Shown here: positions 1 through 11,038 of the stretch, piece by piece
Layout of the letters: the number at the start of each line of letters is the position of its first letter
Position numbering within the stretch: position 1 is the first letter of the stretch
Position numbers and translations under genes: made by a program
Notes under the pieces: generated by a model
Databases searched by the model: none
The model's input: the letters and a program-made list of their open reading frames with translations, nothing else
Told to the model about the DNA's origin: nothing
Source: Atherinomorus stipes
Lineage: Eukaryota > Chordata > Actinopteri > Atheriniformes > Atherinidae
Reading direction: 5' to 3'
NCBI GenBank assembly: GCA_023101725.1
Contig: JALJCO010007928.1
Coordinates: 310,001-374,000 of the forward strand
DNA length: 64,000 bases

Positions 1-682
1 AGTTTTTCAAAGTGTTAAACGACAATAAAAATATGAAATGGTAATACTTACCATAGAGAATAATATCCCGGTTTATCTCTTTATCCTCAATTGTTACATC
101 CTAAGCAAAAACTGGCATCATTAAAATGTAACACATCTCCGTTGGTCAGCTTAGAAATGGTGACTATCCCAAACGTTGCCTACCCAAATTAGATTTTAGT
201 CCTGTGGGTTAAAGCATAAGACAAGGCATATATATTGTTTGGAAACCAAGAATATAACAGCATAAATAGATGACATCATGGATATGAGAATATACTGTAC
301 AATAATAGATAATACTGCATGATGATCCTGCTTTAAATTATAGTTTAACTCTATGAAAAGTAAAGTAAACCAGAACCAAAATACCAGAATTTGCAAACTA
401 TCTAAAGTCTTTCTTAAGCTGAAACATTTAATGAACATTATACAACAGGTTTATTGGGAATGTGTCAATAACATTACAGGATTACTGTGTCAGACAAACG
501 GTTAAAAAGGAGAGTATTATATTTCTTACAATAGCTACATGCTGTAATTTTTAAAAAATTTGAATAAAAAATGTTATGAAAGAAAAAAAAAGTCAAGTAC
601 ATTATTATTTCTGGTGCTTTTTTATGCTTTTCTGTTTAATTTCTTACTGACAAAAACATTCCTTGTATTTATTCTCTTGCAG
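1..682. other. Intron or 5' flank of unit A, no gene seen
   Basis: No coding exon is seen here. The last 90 bases before the acceptor at 681-682 (pyrimidine-rich, ending in TTGCAG) match the intron end before the last exon of unit C at 22449. This is probably the last intron of a factor H-like gene whose earlier exons lie left of the window. Confidence 0.6.
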
Positions 683-884
683 AACCCTGCACTGTGAGTC
701 AAGTTGAGTTGGATGACAATAATATTGATTTCTTAAGACAAGAACTGAAAAAACTATATTGCAAACATGAAGACACATAACATTCATTTGTAAACCTGGA
801 TTTGAACGTGTGGGTAATGTTGCAATGCGTCAGCAGTGTGTTGACGGTAAGATGCGCCTGCCCAACTGCCAGAGTCGTCAGTAA
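683..884 (+). pseudogene. Factor H-like unit A, last CCP exon, frameshifted
   Basis: This is the final CCP20-like exon of a factor H-related gene whose remaining exons lie left of the window. It begins after TTGCAG with the phase-1 start that gives PCTVSQVELDDNN, and ends at a TAA (882-884). It is nearly identical to the last exon of unit C (22450-22652) but is 202 bases long instead of 203. One base is missing in the codon for Tyr in the HNDYITF region, so the reading frame hits TAA right after HEDT. The downstream frame (CKPGFER..., MRQQCVDGKM) is otherwise preserved, which suggests recent loss or a sequencing error. Domain identity is clear; whether the gene is truly dead is not. Confidence 0.8.
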
Positions 885-974
885 CTTCAGCTTCATTAGA
901 ATGTGCAGTTAAACGTGTAAAATGATTGACAATACTAAAACATGATGTAATTCATTGCTGTGTGTGATCCTTCT

Positions 975-980
975 AATAAA
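975..980 (+). promoter_or_regulatory. Poly(A) signal of unit A
   Basis: An AATAAA lies 91 bases after the stop codon, at the same place as in unit C (22741-22746). The 3' flanks of A and C stay nearly identical for about 500 bases. Confidence 0.65.
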
Positions 981-1580
981 AGCAAATTGCTGAATCTTTT
1001 GTCTCCAGATGTTTCATGAATTAAGTTTATTACACAACAAATGTTACTCAATGAAAAACATGAATGTTCATTGTAGTTTTCTTGTTTCTAAAGGTGCTCC
1101 ATCATAGCATATCTACAATAAAATAATGTCCAAATATGATTCAATTCAACTGCAAATGATGAATCCTTAGAAAATCATATATTAAACATTTGTAAATCAA
1201 TTGTTTTCAAGATTTTGTTTTATTAAATCACTGTTTCCATGATCTAAATTCTCTCTCTTTCCATATAAAGCAGAATTGGCAAACACTATAAAAAGATAGC
1301 TACATAAACATTTTTTTAAAAAACTAACTGACAAAAATAAAATCAGAATTAGACTTCTCCTGTTCTAGCTCAGGATTACCAAAATAATTCATTTTTACTA
1401 AATGCTGCAATAATGGGAGAGAGAATGTTTCAGTGAAGTTTTTAATGCAGCATTAAAAGTCTGTGTTCATTTCAACTTCAACTTACTTTTATTGTCCCCT
1501 GAGGGAAATTTGGTTTGCAGATGAGTAAAAACATAAAAGATAAAAACATGAGAACACAATCACATAACTTCACAAACAAC

Positions 1581-3615
1581 TAGGCTTTCCACCGATCAGA
1601 TCGGTTTGATCGGATCGGCCGATATTTCACTTTTTTTCCATATTTTCTGATCGGTCCTTAACTTTTCATTCACCGATCCGATCAATGGCGTCATTGTCAT
1701 TTTGAATCTGCTCGGTAAACTCTCTCTCATTTCCACCAATTAAACTTAGAAAACAAGCCAACAAACAAAGCAGAATGGACACGTACTCACTAGTACGTGT
1801 TTTATGTCTTCATGGCGTTTTTGTCATGAGTTCTGTCACTATGTGCTGGACAATAAAGTTTTTACAATCCCAAATACGTCACACGTAAAGGATGGCGACG
1901 CCGGTTGCAAACATGTCAGCTCTTAAGGCCCTTTCAGATAGGACGCGTTTTTCGCCGAGTTCACCGCGGGGTAGGGCGCAGAGTCGGCGGCAGACCCGGC
2001 GGCAGCAAACACGTCAGGCACGCGTTGCTAAGCGACAGACCAGGAAGTGTTTCCTCCCCGGCACGCTTCGTTGTGAGAGATGTACATCTCATGGTCGCAG
2101 CAAGAGCTTTGCTCCAGAGGAGAAGGAAGAGATCAGCAGCAGATAAAAGGGTGGGGGTCCACCTGATCCTGATAACAAGGCAGAACTTGGGGGAGTTCAG
2201 GTTCGTCCAGGAGCTGCATTCTTTCACACAGACCGCTTCCAGGTTTACTTCAGGCTGAACAAGGACCACTTTTTTTCACCTGAAAGGGCCCTTTCAGATA
2301 GAACGCGGCAAGCGCAAGAGGACGGCGGCAAACCCATTCATTGTGTATGTGGTACCGCCGCGGCAGCGCGTTCCGCCATGCCGCGGAGCACCGCGGCGCG
2401 CAAGGTGGGCGCATGCCGCCGCGGTGGCGCTGACGCCGCTGCGCTCGAATTGAACATTTTTTAATTCGGGCGCAGCGCGCTGTGACGACATCCTAGCGCG
2501 TCCAATAGGAGAGGCCAGTTCAGGGAAAAAAAGTGGTCATTGTTCAGCCTGAAGTAAACCTGGAAGCGGTCTGTGTGAAAGAATGCAGCTCGCGGACGAG
2601 CCTGAACTCCCCACGTTCTGCCTTGTTATCAGGATCAGGTGGACCCCCACCCTTTTATCTGCTGCTGATCTCCTCCTCCTCCCTTGGAGCAAAGCTCTTT
2701 GCTGCGACCATGAGATGTACATCTCTCACAATGAAGCGTGCCGGGGAGAAAACACTTCCTGGTCTGTCGCTTAGCAACGCGTGCCTGACGTGTTTGCTGC
2801 CGCCGGGTCTGCCGCCAAGTCTGCGCCCTACCCCGCGGTGAACTCGGCGAAAAACGCGTCCTATCTGAAAGGGCCTTTAGACTGAAAGGAAACAGCGCAT
2901 TTCCTGCATTTCTGCAAACAACAGTTTACCTCAAACTGTTGCAGCACAAGTGTTTCTCTCCGTGTCTCCATCAGAGACTGTAAATAACAGGACTGCAGAC
3001 CGCGGAGACCCAGTATGGAGCGTTTCGGTTGCCGCGTGCTCCTCGCGTGCTTCAGCAGGTATGTACACAAACGCTCCTGATGCTGATGCTGACACTGACG
3101 CATGCGTCCACAGCAAATATATTCCAGCCTTCTGTGGTGATACCAGACTACATGAGCTGCAGCGGGTTGTTCATTCTCACGTCGAGGTTCTTCCGAGGAA
3201 ACAGTCACTCGATTAGTTTGACCACTGATATGACATCATCAGATGTGAGCCCCAACTTCTGAAGCAGCATTACTGCCTTCATTTGCGCTGTGACTGTAGA
3301 TCATTTTAGTTATGACAGTTTAAGTTGGGCTGTTATTTGTGCCACTGGCTCAAATTATTTTGGTTTGTCTGATTAAAACTGAATGCCCGTTAGAGGTTAT
3401 TGATGTTTAACCTTTTCATCTCAGTCTGTTCAGGACAAAAAATGGAAACAAAAATCCTTTTTATGGTACTCAGTAAACTGTATAAATACAGGTAAACAAG
3501 CTATTTAAATAGATATATTTGCTTCCTCACATGATCGGATCGGTGGTCGGTTTTTTAAAACTCTCTGATCGGTGATCGGTGATCGGCCCCAAAAATCCTG
3601 ATCGTGTAAAGCCTA
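1581..3615. mobile_element. Non-autonomous hAT element, 2035 bp, with 8-bp target duplication
   Basis: The ends read TAGGCTTTCCACCGATC and (reverse complement) TAGGCTTTACACGATC. Both are flanked by the same 8 bases, CAAACAAC (1573-1580 and 3616-3623), as expected for hAT insertion. GATCGG-rich subterminal repeats lie just inside both ends. No hAT transposase is seen inside. The middle is taken up by a Harbinger-like insert (1926-2876). Interior sequence at 2930-3260 has no recognisable coding potential. Confidence 0.85.
1926..2876. mobile_element. PIF/Harbinger-like element nested in the hAT, TTA duplication
   Basis: The element starts AGGCCCTTTCAGATAGGACGCG and ends with the inverted copy. 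It is flanked by TTA on both sides (1923-1925 and 2877-2879), the 3-bp target duplication of PIF/Harbinger elements. Two long inverted arms (about 1926-2283 and 2528-2876) each carry a fragment resembling the 5' part of a Harbinger transposase (GEFRFVQELHSFT; a following frame reads FRLNKDHFF). The arms face each other around a GC-rich spacer that itself begins with another copy of the terminus at about 2286. No intact transposase remains. Confidence 0.75.
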
Positions 3616-3623
3616 CAAACAAC

Positions 3624-4999
3624 ACAAATGAAAGCAGCATCAAACCATGACAGACAACTAAGGGCAGGGACGTTATTACACATCAGAATGGTGCACTTTT
3701 AAAATTCAAGTTTAGTTGTGTGATGGCTTGGGTTAAGAATACATTTTTCATGCTGCTAGTTTTAGCCTTTGCTTTCGAAATCTCCCCCCTGAGGCTAAGA
3801 GCTCAAAATCAAGGTAGAGAGGGGATCAGGACATTGTATGATGTCCCAAGCTTTGGAATTTACCCTCCCATGGAAAGTTAAGTCGGGTAATGTGACACCG
3901 ATGACTTTACTTGCATCTTTTGTAAAATGATTTAATCTTTTTTAATCTGCCAATGAGAGGCTGCTGAACCACGTGGTGATGGCAAAGGTCAGGACAGATT
4001 CAACCATGGAGTGATAAAAGATTTCCATTAGTTTGCTGCACACCCCCAACTTGTTGAGCACCCGGAGAAAGTGCAGTCGCTGCTGTGATTTTTTGCACAC
4101 AGCATCTGTATTTTCATTAAACACAGCTTACTGTCCAGAACAACCAGCTGGTGACACGCTCATTTCACTTTTTTTTTACATGTAAACCCAGTACCTCAGC
4201 TCAATGATTGAGGTTAGGTTATGCGTACCAAAGGGGGCACCATTGATCCAGTAAGACTGGGATGTGCTGGGATGACCCTGTTTTCTTGGCAGTAAAAACT
4301 TTATCTGACTGGAAGTGACATGAGCTGCCTGGACAAATGTAAATCATTAACATCAAAATGAGATAAATGATAAATATTTCAGTCTGTCACAAAACAGATT
4401 TTAAATCCTATAAATCCCAAAATAGTTTAGGCCCAGAATCCAACTGTGGTAGAGAATATGAATCTTACAGAGCTCTTAGATCCAACGACTCAGGTCAACT
4501 AGTCCAGATTTTCACCAAATGCAAGACCAAATGCAAATGCTTTTAATCCAGGATAGAATAATTTTGCCTATGCATGAAGGCACAGGCAAAATTTTGAACT
4601 CATCTAGACTGTTGCTGCTTTTAATCCTTTTAATTTGATTATTTTAAATGATTTTATTGGGATTTTTGGAATGTCATATGATTTTTTTAAATATTATGTG
4701 CTAATGTACTTTTTAATGCTTCTTCTACACCCCCCTAAAATGTTTTTACTGTTTTATCTAAAGCATTTAAAATCGTCCTCTACATAAAATGTGTTATACC
4801 GATTAAATCACGTGGCACTGTTTTACCCAACTATGGGACTCCCTAAATTGTTGGTTTAGTGTGGATGAAACATACAAATGACAAAAAATACAGCACTTTT
4901 ACTTAAACTGTGGACATGGCCGAAGTCCAGCTATGTTGCAATTTAGTTGTGTACTTGCATGTCAAGGACACAAGCCGGTGCTTTGGGACTGTAACTGAG
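3624..4999. other. Intergenic DNA left of unit B
   Basis: Apart from the LINE tail no gene is seen. The stretch 4160-4260 matches 13790-13870, and 4640-4850 matches sequence on either side of the insertion at 14490-15472. This is ancestral flank shared by units B and C. Confidence 0.5.
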
Positions 5000-5152
5000 T
5001 GTGCAAATATGTGTGTGTTTAAGGGGGGGAGAGAGGGGTGTGTCCACCATTTCCCTTGTGAGAAATGTAAAAGATGGCATTCTGTGTAATTCAAAGGTGG
5101 AGAAATATTATTCTGGGAAGTTCTTTCCACAGACTGAAATCTGTGGATTTTC
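4970..5152 (+). promoter_or_regulatory. Conserved promoter/5' leader of unit B
   Basis: This block is conserved with the block upstream of unit C (15620-15801) although these are non-coding bases. Shared elements are the TGTGCAAAT motif, a TGTGTGTTTAAGGG stretch that could act as a weak TATA region, and a GGTGGAGAAATATT segment. Unit B also has TTCTGGGAA (5111-5119), a STAT-type TTCNNNGAA site; unit C has a variant. Promoter function is inferred from conservation and position only. Confidence 0.4.
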
Positions 5153-5225
5153 ATGATGACAGTTCGTCTCCATGTTTGGCTTTTTATCCTGTGGCTGAAC
5201 GTGAAGAACTCTTTGCAGCAAAATG
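5153..5225 (+). CDS. Unit B exon 1, signal peptide
   Basis: Two consecutive ATG codons (5153, 5156) open a frame MMTVRLHVWLFILWLN..., with a basic N-region and a hydrophobic core, followed by donor GTATGA at 5226. The exon ends one base into a codon, matching the phase of the next exon (G|AT CCC gives DPTCEVG). It is nearly identical to unit C exon 1. A longer ORF in another frame across this region is a shadow. Confidence 0.75.
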
Positions 5226-5348
5226 GTATGAAATTGAGATTTCTAACTTCTCTTGTTACACTGGTGTAAAAGATTTCACAAGCAACTTATCCTGAGTTTA
5301 TTCAGATAGCCACATTGTTAATAATTATATGTATAGTTCAAGTGTATA

Positions 5349-6866
5349 CAGCTGTGTGAAAAAAGTTTTTGCTCCCTTCCTAATTTCTTACTTTTTCTTT
5401 GGGGGGGGGGGGGGGGGGGGGATTCCAAACTTAAATGGCCCTGCATGAATAAGTGATTGCCCCCTAAACCTAATAACTGGCTGGGCCACCCTTAGCAGCA
5501 ACAACTGCAGTCAAGCATTTGTGATAACTGGCAATGAGTCTTCTACAGCGCTGTGGACGAATTCTGGCCCACTAATCTTTGCAGAATTGTTGTTATTCAG
5601 CTACATTGGAGGTATTTCCAGCATAAACCACCTTTTTAAGGTCATGCCACAGCATCTCAATCAGATTCAGGTCAGGACTTTGACTAGGCCACTCCAAAGT
5701 CTTCATTTAGTTTTTCTTAAGCCATTCAGAGGTGGACTTGCTGGTGTGTTTTGGATCATTGTCCTGCTGCAGAACCCAAGTGCGCTTCAGCTTGAGGTCA
5801 CCAACAGATGGCCGGACATTCTCCTTCAGGATTTTTTGGTAGACAGCAGAATTCATGGTTCCATTTACCACAGCAAGTCTTCCAGGTCCTGAAGCAGCTA
5901 AACAGCCCCAGACCATCACACTAAAACCACCATATTTTACTTTTGGTATGATGTTCCTTTTCTGAAATGCCGTGTTACTTTTACGCCAGATGTAATGGGA
6001 CCTACACCTTCCAAAAAGTTCAACTTTTGTCTCGTCAGTCCAGAGTATTTTCCCAAAAGTCTTGGGGATCATCAAGATGCTTTCTGGCAAAACTGTGACG
6101 AGCCTTTATGTTCTTTTTGCTCAGCAATAGTTTTGGTCTTGGAACTCTGCCATGCAGGCCATTTTTGCCCCCCAGTCTCTTTCTGATGGTGGAGTCATGA
6201 ACACTGACCTTAATTGAGGCAAGTGAGGCCTGCAGTTCTTGCATGTTGTTCTGAGGTCTTTTGTGACCTCTTGGATGAGTCGTCGCTAATTTTGGTCTGC
6301 TGGCCACTCCTGGGAAGGTTCACCACTGTTCCATGTTTTCACCATTTGTGGATAATGGCTCTCACTGTGGTTCGCTGGAGTCCCAAAGCTTTAGAAATGG
6401 CTTTGGAACCTTTTCCAGACTGATATATTTCAATTACTTTGTTCCTAATTTTTTACTGAATTTTTTGGGGATCGCAGCCTGATGTCTAGCTTTTGAGGAT
6501 ATTTTTGGTCTACTTCACTTTGTCAGGCAGGTCCTATTTAAGTGATTTCTTGATGGAGAACAGGTGTGGCAGTAATCCAGCCCTGGTGTGGCTAGAGAAA
6601 TTGCATCTGCTTTCCAAAGATGTGATACACCACAGTTAATTTATGTTTTAACAGGGGTGCAATCACTTTTTCACACAGGACCATGGAGGTTTGGACCCCC
6701 CCCCCCCCTCACTAATAAAAATTTTCATTCAAAAACTGCATTTTCTGTTTTCTTGTGTTATCTTTGACTTACATTAAAGTTTGTTTGATGATCTGAAACA
6801 TTTAAGTGTGACAAACATGCAAAAAAGCAAGAAATTGGGAAGGGGGCAAAAACTTTTTCACAGCTG
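5349..6866 (-). mobile_element. Tc1/mariner element, 1518 bp, in intron 1 of unit B
   Basis: Inverted ends CAGCTGTGTGAAAAAAGTTT... and (reverse complement) CAGCTGTGAAAAAGTTT... are flanked by TA on both sides (5347-5348, 6867-6868). A defective Tc1 transposase lies on the minus strand. The paralogous site in unit C (about 15990-16000) reads straight through as GTGTATATATTACAG, an empty site. A poly(G) run of about 22 sits at 5401-5421 and C-runs near 6700. Confidence 0.9.
5707..6310 (-). pseudogene. Tc1 transposase, frameshifted
   Basis: Two overlapping minus-strand frames give the Tc1 transposase. The first (about 6307-6035) has the N-terminal helix-turn-helix end and linker (STIRKRLGGKNGLHGR). 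The second (about 6090-5707) has the catalytic region with the WTDETKVELFG and QQDNDPKHTS motifs of the DDE triad. The frame break near 6060 makes it inactive as read. Confidence 0.85.
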
Positions 6867-6945
6867 TATATTACAGTCATTACGTTTGTTTACAGTAAAT
6901 TAAATTTTCCAGCATAAAATCATCTTTTTATTTATTTATCTTTAG

Positions 6946-7134
6946 ATCCCACGTGTGAAGTTGGTGTGATGCACTCTCATCTCTTCGTAGCTGGTTTACC
7001 AGCTCAGAATCAGCCCATCACACCTGGACATAAATTACGTTTTCTCTGCAGTGATGAGTATAAACTGAACGGCTCAAAGGAAATCGAGTGTTTGCAAACT
7101 GGACAGTGGAATTTCCCAGTCCCAACCTGCACTG
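6946..7134 (+). CDS. Unit B exon 2, CCP domain
   Basis: 63 codons bounded by TTTAG and GTATGT. It carries the four CCP cysteines (TCEVG, FLCSD, IECLQ, PTCTG) and the conserved Trp (GQWNFP) before the last Cys. It is very close to unit C exon 2 (16102-16290). No lesion seen. Confidence 0.85.
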
Positions 7135-8110
7135 GTATGTTCAACAACAGTGGAGGCTAATGTCATTTAACCTTGTTTTTAGAGTGCCTTTAAATTTAGA
7201 TTTTTGTTCAACTTTGACAGTGAAGAGAGAAGATTTCCGCACACTTCATCTGTACAAATGTCAACTTTATTACTGAGCTTTCGGTCCTAGGGGACCTTTA
7301 TCAGAGCAACTTTGACAGAAAAATTCAGCAATAACTCTATTATTCATCAGTTTGAGAGCCTTACCTCTCCATTTAACTGTAGTAGGAGGATTATTGGTTA
7401 AAACTTTCTCTAGTTTTACTCTAATCATAGCTGGTGAATTTATTCTCATCCAGTTTAACTTATCAAGATTGAAGAGATGCAGAGACAGCATGATCAATTT
7501 GCAAAACACTTTTATATCTCCCAGGAAGTAGCAACCTTGGGTTTCATAGTGCTGCGCAGCACTGTTACCTCACAGCAAAAAGATTCAGCTGGTGCCTTTC
7601 AAATAAAGCAATAAGCAATGGATGGGTTACTTCTGTGAGTAATTGGGATTTTACAAAGGCGGCATAATTTTACAACAGCAGAGGGATGTTCTGAGGCATG
7701 TCGCCTATTAAAATCACAATAACTCAGATTCTGCTGTAAAACTGCCGGACAATAAAAACTGACCAGCAAAGGAGTGTTTCAAGCCAGCAGGGCAATGAGT
7801 TCAAAAACAAATTAAACTCAGGGCTTAATTTGAGCTGGATCTACTCGGAACGTGTTCCGGCACCTCCGACGTAGAGTCCGGAGCCTATTATACTGGATCC
7901 GCCATCCCCTGTGTCATTATTTAAATATACTATATAAAAATTAGGGATGGGTATTGGTGAACATATTTTTGATCGATCGTTGGGAAAATTAACGATCAAT
8001 TATTGATTTAATCATTAAGAAATGCATGTTAAAAAAATGATTTGTCATACCACGGGCAGACTGTGTTTTTTCTTTCTTTTTTTTTTTCCTAAAATACATA
8101 TTTATTTCAA
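7135..8110. other. Intron 2 of unit B, left part
   Basis: No exon seen. 7320-7560 is ancestral unit sequence shared with 16360-16600 in unit C. 7239-7310 holds a repeat with a hammerhead-like fold on the minus strand. 7550-7610 resembles the SINE-like sequence at 16590. Confidence 0.5.
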
Positions 8111-8119
8111 CTCCCCACT

Positions 8120-8865
8120 GTAACAGCCACAATAAACTTCACAGTCGCCTTTTATCGCAGCTGAACCTGATGATGTCGGACCCTGATTAGACCCTGAAGT
8201 AGAAGGCATGGAAGCAGAGCTAGCTGTTGGTGTAAAGCTTGGACTAAGAGCTGACTCCTGTCTTGAGTTATTTCCTGCATTTCACTGCAGAGACATTTTT
8301 TCATGACCTCAACACTGTCTTTGTCTCGAAAACCAAGATGTTTAAACCTTACATCCAGAAAAGTGCTGGCAGCTAGACAGTAAATGCTCTCAGCACAGCT
8401 GAATCTGCAGCGACACTGCTCTGCCAGCTGGGTGGCAAGTGAACTGCCCTGACGTTCACAAGCTGCTACGGACCGAAACATGTTTTTCAGATAAAACATT
8501 CCATGTTACTTCTTCAAATGGCTGTAGTACATCAGCTGTTTGCTTAATGAGGCCTGTTTCTTCCACATTTAAGCACAATGCATTTTTTTCCTAAAAGGCA
8601 GAGGGCTGTGGTTACGGCCTCATTTTTCTCATTGAGCTTCTTCAGCATGTAAAAGACAAGAGTTTCAGCGAGTTTCTACTGATTGTATGAGCTTGTGTTC
8701 CGCAGTTTTCATCTGTCACTGAATATCCCTGAGCTTCTCTGTGCCCTTATTGCTGTGGTGAAAAAAAGGACACAATCACACTGCATTTTTTCCAGGACGC
8801 GCATCACCTCTGGGACAGCTTTTAGACTGTCCTTTACAACTAAGTTAAGTGTATGTGCAAAACAA
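8120..8865 (-). pseudogene. hAT-family transposase relic
   Basis: Minus-strand fragments carry hAT dimerisation/catalytic-domain motifs: CFAHTLNLVVKDSLK (about 8850) and LAASTFLDVRFKHLGF (about 8350). They are separated by frame breaks. No terminal repeats were delimited. Confidence 0.7.
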
Positions 8866-9060
8866 GGAAGAGGCATCCTAACCAGGTTCCGGAGCCATCT
8901 CATCTGGCTCATCTCGATACGGAGGAGCAGTGGCCCTACTTTGAGCCCTTTCCGGATGACTGAGCTTCTCCCCCTATCTCTAAGGGAGAGCCCGGCCACC
9001 CTGCAGAGAAAACTCATTTCAGACGCTTGTACCCACAATCTCGTTCTTTCGGTCACGACC
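8865..9060 (-). pseudogene. RTE-like LINE reverse-transcriptase C-terminal fragment
   Basis: Minus-strand frame with RLWVQASEMSFLCRVAGLSL and SQMRWLRNLVRMP. This pattern is typical of the region after the reverse-transcriptase domain in fish RTE-like LINEs. It is joined in one open frame to the hAT relic at about 8865, so the 115-residue ORF at 9056-8709 is a chimera of two elements. Confidence 0.65.
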
Positions 9061-9860
9061 CACAGCTCGTGACCAAAGGTGAAGAGTAGGAACGTAGATT
9101 GACCAGTAAATAAAAAACAAAATATAAGGCTGATAAAAGAATTTCAAAATGTACAAAAGTGAAAGAAATAGTCTTTTCCAGACCCACACTTGTGTGTAAA
9201 CTTATGTATGATTTCAGTCATTTCATTTTTTGGTAGTGTAATAAAAAGTGGGGCCTGAATTTACCACCCCAATAAGTAAATACTGAACAACTGCAATAAA
9301 GGATCAAATGCTGAAAACTCCAAACATGACTGAAGCTACAGATTACATTCTTTAGACTGACTATCTGAAAGCATAAAGCTAGTATTAACCTTTTATTTAA
9401 CCCCATTTAACCCTATTGAACCAGGCTGTAAACATGTTTATTTATGCTGTGAAGTTGGCCTTTTAACATTGGAGTTAATGGGGATTACCTTTTGGAGCCA
9501 GTCCCTATTGGATGACGGGTGAACTGCAATTTTTCATACTTGTTGGCTTCACTTTTCTCCACCGTTTGGAGAAAACACAGTTGGCTGTCATTTATAAAAG
9601 ATTTTACCCGGCAGTTAAAATAAAACATTTAATAACCATTTTATGACACCACAAAAACATGATCAATACCACATTTTCTGGCAGGTAAAAATGTTTGACA
9701 TTTTTCAACCTATTTACACATAACCCACCTGTTGTTAACATTATGTTCCTGATAATGTTTATCCTTCTTAGTTATGATGTTTCTGATCATTTACAGGCAT
9801 TAACTTCGGAATCAGAGTGATTTCATCACAGTCATTTTCCAATGTTTTTTTTTCTTTCAG

Positions 9861-10043
9861 CCAAAACATGTCCAACCATTTACGTGGATGATAATGTCCA
9901 GGTGAGCGGGGAGTTGGAAGGAGCTACCTTTGGCAGCTTTATTCAATTTAGCTGCAAAGCCAGGGATGAATCCTTATGGGGACCAGCTGAGATTAGTTGT
10001 GATGAAACAGGAAAGTGGAGTGACGAAGCTCCAACATGTGAAG
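9861..10043 (+). CDS. Unit B exon 3, CCP domain
   Basis: 61 codons between TTTCAG and GTAATA, phase 1-1. Cysteines lie in KTCPT, FSCKA, ISCDE and PTCEG, with Trp in GKWSD. It resembles the CCP exon of unit D at 29819 (ATFGS, DDTGNWS pattern), so this domain type predates the split of these units. Confidence 0.85.
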
Positions 10044-10387
10044 GTAATAACCACCTTCTGACACCATAAAAAAACATTCTTACATTTTCTAAAAAAAAAA
10101 GTAAGGGTGGGTTATGTGTTGAAAAATATCAGACATTTTTACCTTACATTCTGTTTGAAAATAAAGAAACAAAAATCAAATACTTTTTTTCAAAAAATGT
10201 TAGTGAAGGGTGGACACAATACTGTAGAACTGTAAGAGAGATACTCTTAATACTGATTTATTCAGTTTCATGTTTTCAGGTAGTACACAGTTATTATTTG
10301 GCAAAATGCTGATCAGTGATTGGTTATTATATCCCTTTAACAAACAAGAGTTGCAGTTCTATTTATGCTTGTGTGTCATTTCAACAG

Positions 10388-10565
10388 GGGTAAAATGTGA
10401 GGCCCCGACTACGTTTGCCCACGGTCGTGTGACTGACAATCGCCAAGTGTACAAAAAAGATGAAGTGTTGAATTTTGTCTGTGACGAGGGATACAGACCA
10501 AAGACCTTCAAAATGTGCACAATTTGGAGCACAAGCTAGCTGGATTCCCACACCTGCATGTAGAG
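10388..10565 (+). pseudogene. Unit B exon 4, CCP domain with frameshift
   Basis: The exon starts normally (GVKCEAPTTFAHGRV ... FVCDEGYRP). It shifts frame just after KMCT and reaches TAG. The correct C-terminal pattern (ASWIPTPACRG) is found in another frame, so a net +1 or -2 change occurred. The donor position holds GCAAGT rather than GTAAGT; GC donors can work, but both features together suggest decay. Confidence 0.8.
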
Positions 10566-10700
10566 GCAAGTACAATCTGATTGGTCCAAGATGTTAACTG
10601 TGTCACACTAAAGACAGAAAATTGGGTCCTAAATATATATATATATAGTCTGTCATGTTACTAAAAACTAACAAATTTACTTTGTTTCCCAACAATCCAG

Positions 10701-10892
10701 AAATCAAGTGTGAGCTTTTTCTGTCAGCTGAGGGAACAACATATGATCCTCCATACAAAAACAGGTTTTCACCTCGTGAGAAAGTAACAGTCACATGTGG
10801 GGAAAAGTACTGGATTTCAAACACCCAAACGACCACAGCACAGATTACTTGCCAAGAAAATGGAGAATGGGCACAATCACCAGTATGCCACG
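10701..10892 (+). CDS. Unit B exon 5, CCP domain
   Basis: 64 codons between CAATCCAG and GTATAC, phase 1-1. Four cysteines (IKCEL, VTCGE, ITCQE, PVCHG) and Trp in GEWAQ. Intact in itself. Confidence 0.8.
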
Positions 10893-11038
10893 GTATACAA
10901 GTTAATAAAGTTTTACCCAACACAGATGATGCACTTATTTTAATATTCCTTATGCTTCAAGTACTCAGATACTGGATACTCAGAATTACCTATCTTATGT
11001 TGATTCGATCAGATTAACAAGATTGTATCTTATTTTAG

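Larger units (their letters stand above)
1480..4145 (-). repeat. LINE 3' fragment (L2/Rex1-like), split by a hAT
   Basis: On the minus strand, 4124-3942 encodes a reverse-transcriptase C-terminal tail with the pattern QQRLHFLRVLNKLGV ... FYHSMVESVLTFAITTWF. This is typical of fish L2/Rex1-type LINEs. The 3' UTR would run leftward to about 1490, where the reverse complement contains the CCTCAGGGGACAATAAAAG motif seen in such tails. The hAT element at 1581-3615 interrupts it. The exact clade is an inference. Confidence 0.55.

Noticed and set aside
1892..2841. Arg-rich ORFs in the Harbinger arms
   Set aside because: Fragments of a degraded transposase present as mirror images in the inverted arms, not host genes.
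5074..5295. 73-residue ORF over the unit B signal exon
   Set aside because: It reads another frame through the splice donor; the signal-peptide frame starting at 5153 fits the next exon's phase.
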